Shown here: positions 59,798-64,000 of the stretch, piece after piece
How the letters are laid out: each line of letters starts with the position of its first letter
How positions within the stretch are numbered: the first letter of the stretch is position 1
From: Streptomyces avicenniae
Lineage (GTDB): Bacteria > Actinomycetota > Actinomycetes > Streptomycetales > Streptomycetaceae
Assembly: GCF_000719135.1 (NCBI RefSeq)
Contig: NZ_JOEK01000020.1
Location: 1 to 64,000, forward strand
Length of the DNA: 64,000 nt
Reading direction: 5' to 3'
Made by a program: the position numbers and the translations under genes
Notes under the pieces: generated by a model
Database searches by the model: none
What the model saw: only the letters and a program-made list of their open reading frames with translations
What the model was told of the DNA's origin: nothing

Positions 59798-61665
59798 TGA
59801 GCCGCCCCGAGGCACCGCGAGGGCTCGCGCGGCAGATCCTCCACGCCCTGGGGCTCTGCTGGCACGCCGGGCCCTGGCTGACCGCCGTCTACCTGCTCGC
59901 CACCGTGGTCGGCGGGCTCCTGCCGACCGCCACCGCATGGTCCACCAAGTTCGTCATCGACGGCCTCACGGCAGGACACACCGCGGAAGCCGTACGGTGG
60001 GCGGTCGCCCTCGCGGCCACCGGGCTCGTCGCGGGCGTCCTGCCCCACCTCACCGCCTACCTGCGCGACGAACTCTCCCGCCGCCTCGACCGGTTGATGC
60101 AGGACCAGCTCTACACCGCCATCAACGGCTTCCAGGGCCTCTCCCGGCTGGAGAACCCGGCCTTCCGCAACGACGTGGCCATGGCGCAGCAGGCGTCGGG
60201 CGGCGCCATCGGGCCCATGACCACCGGCCTGTTCGACACCGGGCGCAACGTGCTCACCCTGGTCAGCCTGCTGGCGACGCTCACCGTGCTCAGCCCCGTC
60301 ATGGCCGCCCTGGTGACGGCCGCGTCGGTCCCCGCGCTGCTGGCACGGCTGGCCCTGTCACGCCGCAGGGTCTCGATGATGGCGGACGTCTCCCAGGCCA
60401 CCAGGCGGCAGGTCTTCTACTCCCTGCTGCTCACCGACATCCGGGCCGCCAAGGAGATCCGGCTGCTCGGCCTCGGCGACTTCCTCAAGGGCCGGATGCT
60501 CGGGGAACTGGCCACCACGCAGTCCGGCGAGCGCCGGGTGGACCGGCAGGAGGTCCGTACCCAGGCGCTGCTCGCGACGCTGTCCACGCTCGTCGCGGGC
60601 GGCGGGCTGGTGTGGGCCGTCCACGCCGCCGCCACCGACGCGCTGACCGCCGGGGACGTGACCGCGTTCATCGCCGCCGTCGCCGGGGCGCAGGCCGCTC
60701 TGACCGGGCTGGTGGACAACATCTCCATGGCGCACCAGGCGCTGCTGCTGTTCGCCTACCACCTCCGCGTCACGTCCCTGGCCGACGACCTCCGCCCCTC
60801 GCCGCGTCAGGCCCCCGCCCTGCCCGCCCTGCGCGGGGCCATCGAGTTCCGCGACGTCTGGTTCCGCTACGACGACGCGCACCCCTGGGTGCTGCGCGGC
60901 GTCAACCTGACCATCCCGCACGGCCGGGCCGTCGCGCTGGTCGGGCTGAACGGCGCGGGCAAGAGCACGCTGATCAAGCTGCTGTGCCGCTTCTACGACC
61001 CGACGAAGGGCGCCATCCGCTGGGACGGCGTGGACCTGCGCGACATCCCGCCCGCCGAACTGCGCCGCAGGACAGGCGTCCTGTTCCAGGACTACATGTG
61101 TTACGACCTGACCGCCGCCGAGAACATCGGCGTCGGCGACCTCCCCGCGCTCGCCGACCGCCCCCGGCTGCGCGCCGCCGCGCGTCAGGTGGACATCGAC
61201 ACGGCTCTCGAAAACCTCCCCCGCGGCTACGACACCCTCCTCAGCCGGCTGTTCGCCGACCAGGGCGACGGCGCCGACCCGCAGGCCGGGGTCGTCCTCT
61301 CCGGCGGCCAGTGGCAGCGGGTCGCGCTGGCCAGGACCCTGCTGCGCGACCACCGCGACCTGCTCATCCTGGACGAGCCGAGCGCCGGTCTCGACGCGGA
61401 GGCCGAGCACGAGATCCACCGCGGGCTGCGCCGCCACCGGCACGGGCGTACGAGCCTGCTCGTCTCGCACCGGCTCGGCGCGGTCAGGGAGGCGGACCGC
61501 ATCGTCGTCCTGGAGGACGGCCGCATAGCGGAGGAGGGCACCCACGACACGCTCCTCGCCGAAGGCGGCACGTACGCCAGGATCTTCGCCCTCCAGGCGA
61601 CCGGCTACCGGACGACGCCCGACCACGGCAGCGACGACGGCGACGGCAGCCACGGAGCCGCGTGA
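59797..61665 (+). CDS. ABC exporter of the Cys-rich peptide locus
   Basis: 622 residues, ATG 59797 in a TGATG overlap. Membrane domain with six segments (AVYLLATVVGGLLPTATAW, LVSLLATLTVLSPVMAALV, LLATLSTLVAGGGLVWAVHA); ATPase with Walker A VGLNGAGKSTLIKLL, signature VLSGGQWQRVALARTLL, Walker B LLILDEPSAGLDAEAEHE and AHR-type switch SHRLGAVREADR. It has no C39 protease domain, in line with a separate S26 peptidase. It probably exports the Cys-rich peptide. The C-terminal tail is acidic and Gly/His-rich. It is the last gene of the locus. Confidence 0.92.
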   Translation: MSRPEAPRGLARQILHALGLCWHAGPWLTAVYLLATVVGGLLPTATAWSTKFVIDGLTAGHTAEAVRWAVALAATGLVAGVLPHLTAYLRDELSRRLDRLMQDQLYTAINGFQGLSRLENPAFRNDVAMAQQASGGAIGPMTTGLFDTGRNVLTLVSLLATLTVLSPVMAALVTAASVPALLARLALSRRRVSMMADVSQATRRQVFYSLLLTDIRAAKEIRLLGLGDFLKGRMLGELATTQSGERRVDRQEVRTQALLATLSTLVAGGGLVWAVHAAATDALTAGDVTAFIAAVAGAQAALTGLVDNISMAHQALLLFAYHLRVTSLADDLRPSPRQAPALPALRGAIEFRDVWFRYDDAHPWVLRGVNLTIPHGRAVALVGLNGAGKSTLIKLLCRFYDPTKGAIRWDGVDLRDIPPAELRRRTGVLFQDYMCYDLTAAENIGVGDLPALADRPRLRAAARQVDIDTALENLPRGYDTLLSRLFADQGDGADPQAGVVLSGGQWQRVALARTLLRDHRDLLILDEPSAGLDAEAEHEIHRGLRRHRHGRTSLLVSHRLGAVREADRIVVLEDGRIAEEGTHDTLLAEGGTYARIFALQATGYRTTPDHGSDDGDGSHGAA

Positions 61666-61706
61666 CCGGCCGCGTCCCCTGCGTCCCTCACAACGACCTG
61701 ATCACG

Positions 61707-61724
61707 TTCGGACCGCGATCCGAA
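61707..61724. terminator. Weak stem-loop after the ABC exporter gene
   Basis: TTCGGA (61707-61712) pairs with TCCGAA (61719-61724) around CCGCGA, between the exporter stop (61665) and the GTG start at 61766. It may end the peptide locus or be an operator of the next gene. The short stem makes either uncertain. Confidence 0.35.
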
Positions 61725-61765
61725 GTTCCCGGACAAGCGCGATCGCGGCGGGGACACTTGGTCCT

Positions 61766-63388
61766 GTGACCACGACTGACCAGCCCAGGGCGACGCCGCA
61801 CGTACCCCGTGCCGTCTCCCTCCCCCGTACCTTCGCCGCCGCCGTCCGGGGCGGGCCCGCGGCGCTCGCCGTCGCCCTGGTGGGCGGGCTCCTCCTGGCC
61901 GCCTCCTTCCCGCCCCTCGGCTGGTGGCCGCTGGCACCGGTCGGGCCCGCGCTGCTGCTGTTCGTCCTGCGGCGCCGGCGCATGCGGACGGCGTTCGCCC
62001 TGGGGACCGTCTTCGGCCTGGCGTTCTTCGGTCCGCTCCTCCTGTGGCTCACCAACCTCGGTGTGCTGCCCTGGGCGGTGCTCAGCGTCGTCCAGGCGCT
62101 GCTGCTCGGCGCCCTGAGCTGCGCCGTACCCGTCCTCGACCGGCTTCCGGCCTGGCCGCTGTGGGCGGCTGCCTGGTGGGTGACCGCCGAGGCCATACGC
62201 TCCCGGGTGCCGCTCGGCGGCTTCCCGTGGGGCCGCCTCGCCTTCAGCCAGGCCGACGCGCCGACGCTCGGCTGGGCCGCGATCGGGGGAGCACCGGCCG
62301 TCAGCGCGGTCGTGGCGCTCGCCGCCGCCTGCCTGGCCGCGCTGCTCGGCGGGACGACGGTGCGCGCGGGCCGCCGCGCGGGGGCCGGTCTCGTGGTGGC
62401 GCTCGTCCTGTGCGCGGCGGGCGCGCTGTTCGTCCCCTCGGGCGCCGTCGGCGGCGACGACCGGAGCGCGACGGTCGCCGTCGTGCAGGGCAACGTCCCG
62501 CGCGGCCGGTCACTGGAGGAGCAGGCCAGGGTCGAGCGCGTCGCCGACAACCACATCGACGCCACGCGCGAACTCGCCCGCGACATCCGCGCGGGCCGCG
62601 CCCCGCAGCCGGACATCGTGCTGTGGCCCGAGAACGCGACGGACCGCGACCCCCGCGCCGATCCGGGACTGCGGCGGCGGATCTCGGTCGTCGCGGCCGA
62701 GGTCGGCGCCCCGCTGGTGGTCGGGGCCATCCTCGACGCGCCGGGCGACCGCATCCGCAACAGCAGCCTGCTGTGGGACCCCGTCACCGGCCCAGGACCG
62801 TACTCGACCAAGCAGCACCTGGTGCCCTTCGGCGAGTACATCCCCGCGCGCGGCCTCCTCGGCGGGTTCGGGGACCTCCAGCTCATACCGCGCGACTTCA
62901 TCGCCGGGAGCGAGCCCGTCCGCCTGGACGCGGGCCCCGTCCGGCTCGCCGCCTCGATCTGCTACGAGGTCGCCTACGACAGCCAGGTGCGCGGCGCCGT
63001 GCGCACCGGCGCGAACCTGATCGCCGTCCCCACCAACAACGCCACCTACATGCGCAACGGCAGCACCGCGGAGCCCGAGCAGCAGCTGGCCATGTCCCGG
63101 CTGCGCGCCGTCGAGCACAACCGCTCGGTCCTCGTCGCGTCCACCACCGGGATCAGCGCCGTCGTCACGCCGGACGGCAGGGTCGTGGAGTCCACCGGCC
63201 CGTGGACCCGTGACGTGCTCACGGCCACCGTCCCGCTGCGCACCTCCGAGTCCCTGGCGACGCGCGTCGGCACCCTGCCCGAGCTGCTGGTCGGGCTCGC
63301 CGCCCTCGGGGCGACGGGCCTCGGCGTCCACCGGGCGCGCCGCGCGAAGTCGCCCGGCGCGAACACGGGCGCGGGCGCGGACGCGTAG
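61766..63388 (+). CDS. lnt: Apolipoprotein N-acyltransferase
   Basis: 540 residues from GTG 61766, with only a weak ribosome-binding site. An N-terminal membrane domain with about eight segments (LVGGLLLAASFPPLGWWPLA, AFALGTVFGLAFFGPLLLWL) is followed by a nitrilase-type domain with the full catalytic triad: Glu in VLWPENATD near residue 288, Lys in YSTKQHLVPFGEYIP near 349, Cys in AASICYEVAYD near 398. The enzyme adds a third acyl chain to the lipid-modified Cys of lipoproteins, here including the lipoproteins seen in this window. Actinomycetes often carry one or two copies. Confidence 0.93.
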   Translation: MTTTDQPRATPHVPRAVSLPRTFAAAVRGGPAALAVALVGGLLLAASFPPLGWWPLAPVGPALLLFVLRRRRMRTAFALGTVFGLAFFGPLLLWLTNLGVLPWAVLSVVQALLLGALSCAVPVLDRLPAWPLWAAAWWVTAEAIRSRVPLGGFPWGRLAFSQADAPTLGWAAIGGAPAVSAVVALAAACLAALLGGTTVRAGRRAGAGLVVALVLCAAGALFVPSGAVGGDDRSATVAVVQGNVPRGRSLEEQARVERVADNHIDATRELARDIRAGRAPQPDIVLWPENATDRDPRADPGLRRRISVVAAEVGAPLVVGAILDAPGDRIRNSSLLWDPVTGPGPYSTKQHLVPFGEYIPARGLLGGFGDLQLIPRDFIAGSEPVRLDAGPVRLAASICYEVAYDSQVRGAVRTGANLIAVPTNNATYMRNGSTAEPEQQLAMSRLRAVEHNRSVLVASTTGISAVVTPDGRVVESTGPWTRDVLTATVPLRTSESLATRVGTLPELLVGLAALGATGLGVHRARRAKSPGANTGAGADA

Positions 63389-63400
63389 GCCCGCGCGTCA

Positions 63401-63451
63401 CGAAGGACCGGCGGGGTCCTCCCCCCTCCGGGAGACCCCGCCGGTCCTTCG
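63401..63451. terminator. Long stem-loop between converging genes
   Basis: A perfect 18-bp stem (63401-63418 with 63434-63451, arm beginning CGAAGGACCGGCGGGG) and a 15-base loop, between the converging lnt and dehydrogenase genes. It can terminate both. Confidence 0.9.
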
Positions 63452-63464
63452 TTCCCTCACGCGC

Positions 63465-64000
63465 CTACCAGGCGAGTTCACCCGCCTCGTCCTGGAAGGT
63501 CCCCGTCGGGCCGTCCGCGCCGAGCGTCGCCAGACGGACGACGATCCGTGCGCTCTCCTCGGGCGACCTTCCGCCGTCGAACCCCGCGGTCAGGTCGGTG
63601 GCGGTGAAGCCGGGCTCCACGGCGTTGAACTTGATGCCGGGCTGGGACTTGGCGTACTGCACGGTGAGCATGGTGGCCGCCGACTTCGACGCCGAGTACA
63701 GCGCGGTCGGCAGCTGGAACTCCGGCCGTTCCGGGTTGGTGACCGCCCAGAACGATCCGGCGCTGCTCGACACGGTCACCACCGTCGGGTTCGCGGACCG
63801 GCGCAGCAGGGGCAGCGCCGCCTCCGTGACGCGCACGATCCCCACCACGTTGGTGTCGAACACCCGCAGGGCCGTGGGGCCGTCGGCGGTGCCGTGCCCC
63901 AGGACGCCCGCGTTGTGCACCAGGACGTCGAGCCGGCCCTCGGCCGCCCCTATCGTCTCCAGCGCGCCGTTCACCGACACGTCGTCGGTCACGTCGAGCC
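63465..64000 (-). CDS. Short-chain dehydrogenase/reductase, 3' part (partial)
   Basis: The last 178 codons of a - strand gene that begins beyond the window. SDR hallmarks: LDVTDDVSV, the structural VLVHNAGVLG (NAG), the catalytic Ser in VVTVSSSAGSF and the YSASK motif in ALYSASKSAATML, then FNAVEPGFTATDLT. It oxidises or reduces an alcohol/ketone with NAD(P); the substrate is not evident. The N-terminal TGxxxGxG nucleotide-binding loop is outside the window. Confidence 0.92.
   Translation of the reverse strand, partial: LDVTDDVSVNGALETIGAAEGRLDVLVHNAGVLGHGTADGPTALRVFDTNVVGIVRVTEAALPLLRRSANPTVVTVSSSAGSFWAVTNPERPEFQLPTALYSASKSAATMLTVQYAKSQPGIKFNAVEPGFTATDLTAGFDGGRSPEESARIVVRLATLGADGPTGTFQDEAGELAW

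Noticed and set aside
1..64000. tRNA, rRNA and CRISPR arrays
   Set aside because: No cloverleaf T-loop signature in a plausible context, no ribosomal RNA segments and no regularly spaced direct repeats were seen by eye.

Overview
The window is very GC-rich, strongly G/C-ending in codon use, and packed with genes joined by 4-base ATGA or GTGA stop/start overlaps. Together with the families present (DrrA/B transporter, CYTH-CHAD protein, secreted RHS toxin, YcaO peptide cluster, FecCD uptake system) this points to an actinomycete, most likely Streptomyces or a close relative. No rRNA, tRNA or CRISPR array was found.

Layout. 1-1165: end of S-adenosylhomocysteine hydrolase with its terminator, then an alpha/beta hydrolase. 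1240-6818: nested mobile DNA. A decayed two-integrase element on the + strand (1293-2279 and 6579-6818) is split by an intact Tn554-like element on the - strand (2280-6578) carrying two large tyrosine recombinases and two small genes. 6854-14416: barstar-like protein, hydrolase/MerR pair, CYTH-CHAD protein, TOPRIM-like protein, condensation-domain acyltransferase, TetR regulator. 14502-18464: a coupled operon of a two-gene ABC exporter, a winged-helix protein and a short PEP-utilising enzyme. 18809-30176: secreted LamG protein, RHS polymorphic toxin and a likely immunity protein. 30642-35178: TelA / substrate-binding / VWA operon. 35197-39659: drug-type MFS pump, FAD monooxygenase, ArsR-type regulator, hydrolase.

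40507-54379 looks like one functional unit. A YcaO-type peptide cluster (38-residue precursor, ThiF-like partner, S15 hydrolase, YcaO, SagB-like dehydrogenase, two-subunit ABC exporter) faces a ferric-chelate-type uptake operon (binding protein, ATPase, permease) and a methyltransferase with a His-rich N-terminus. Palindromes of Fur/Zur type lie before both the peptide operon and the uptake operon. I infer a metal-starvation-induced peptide metallophore system, possibly for zinc.

54479-57790: XRE-cupin regulator opposite a thioredoxin-reductase-like protein and an MFS pump. 57863-61665: a second peptide locus with an S26 signal peptidase, a 64-residue six-cysteine peptide, a MauE-type membrane redox protein, a thioredoxin-fold CxxC protein and an ABC exporter, which suggests a disulfide-bonded secreted peptide. 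61766-64000: apolipoprotein N-acyltransferase, a strong terminator and the 3' part of a short-chain dehydrogenase.

The most striking points are: (i) the Tn554-like element sits exactly inside the conserved HEHAC/IRC codons of the older element's second integrase, and its own copy of that motif is written with unusual A/T-ending codons, as if recoded to escape self-targeting; (ii) the putative Zur-regulated peptide/uptake region; (iii) the six-cysteine peptide with its own redox and export machinery.
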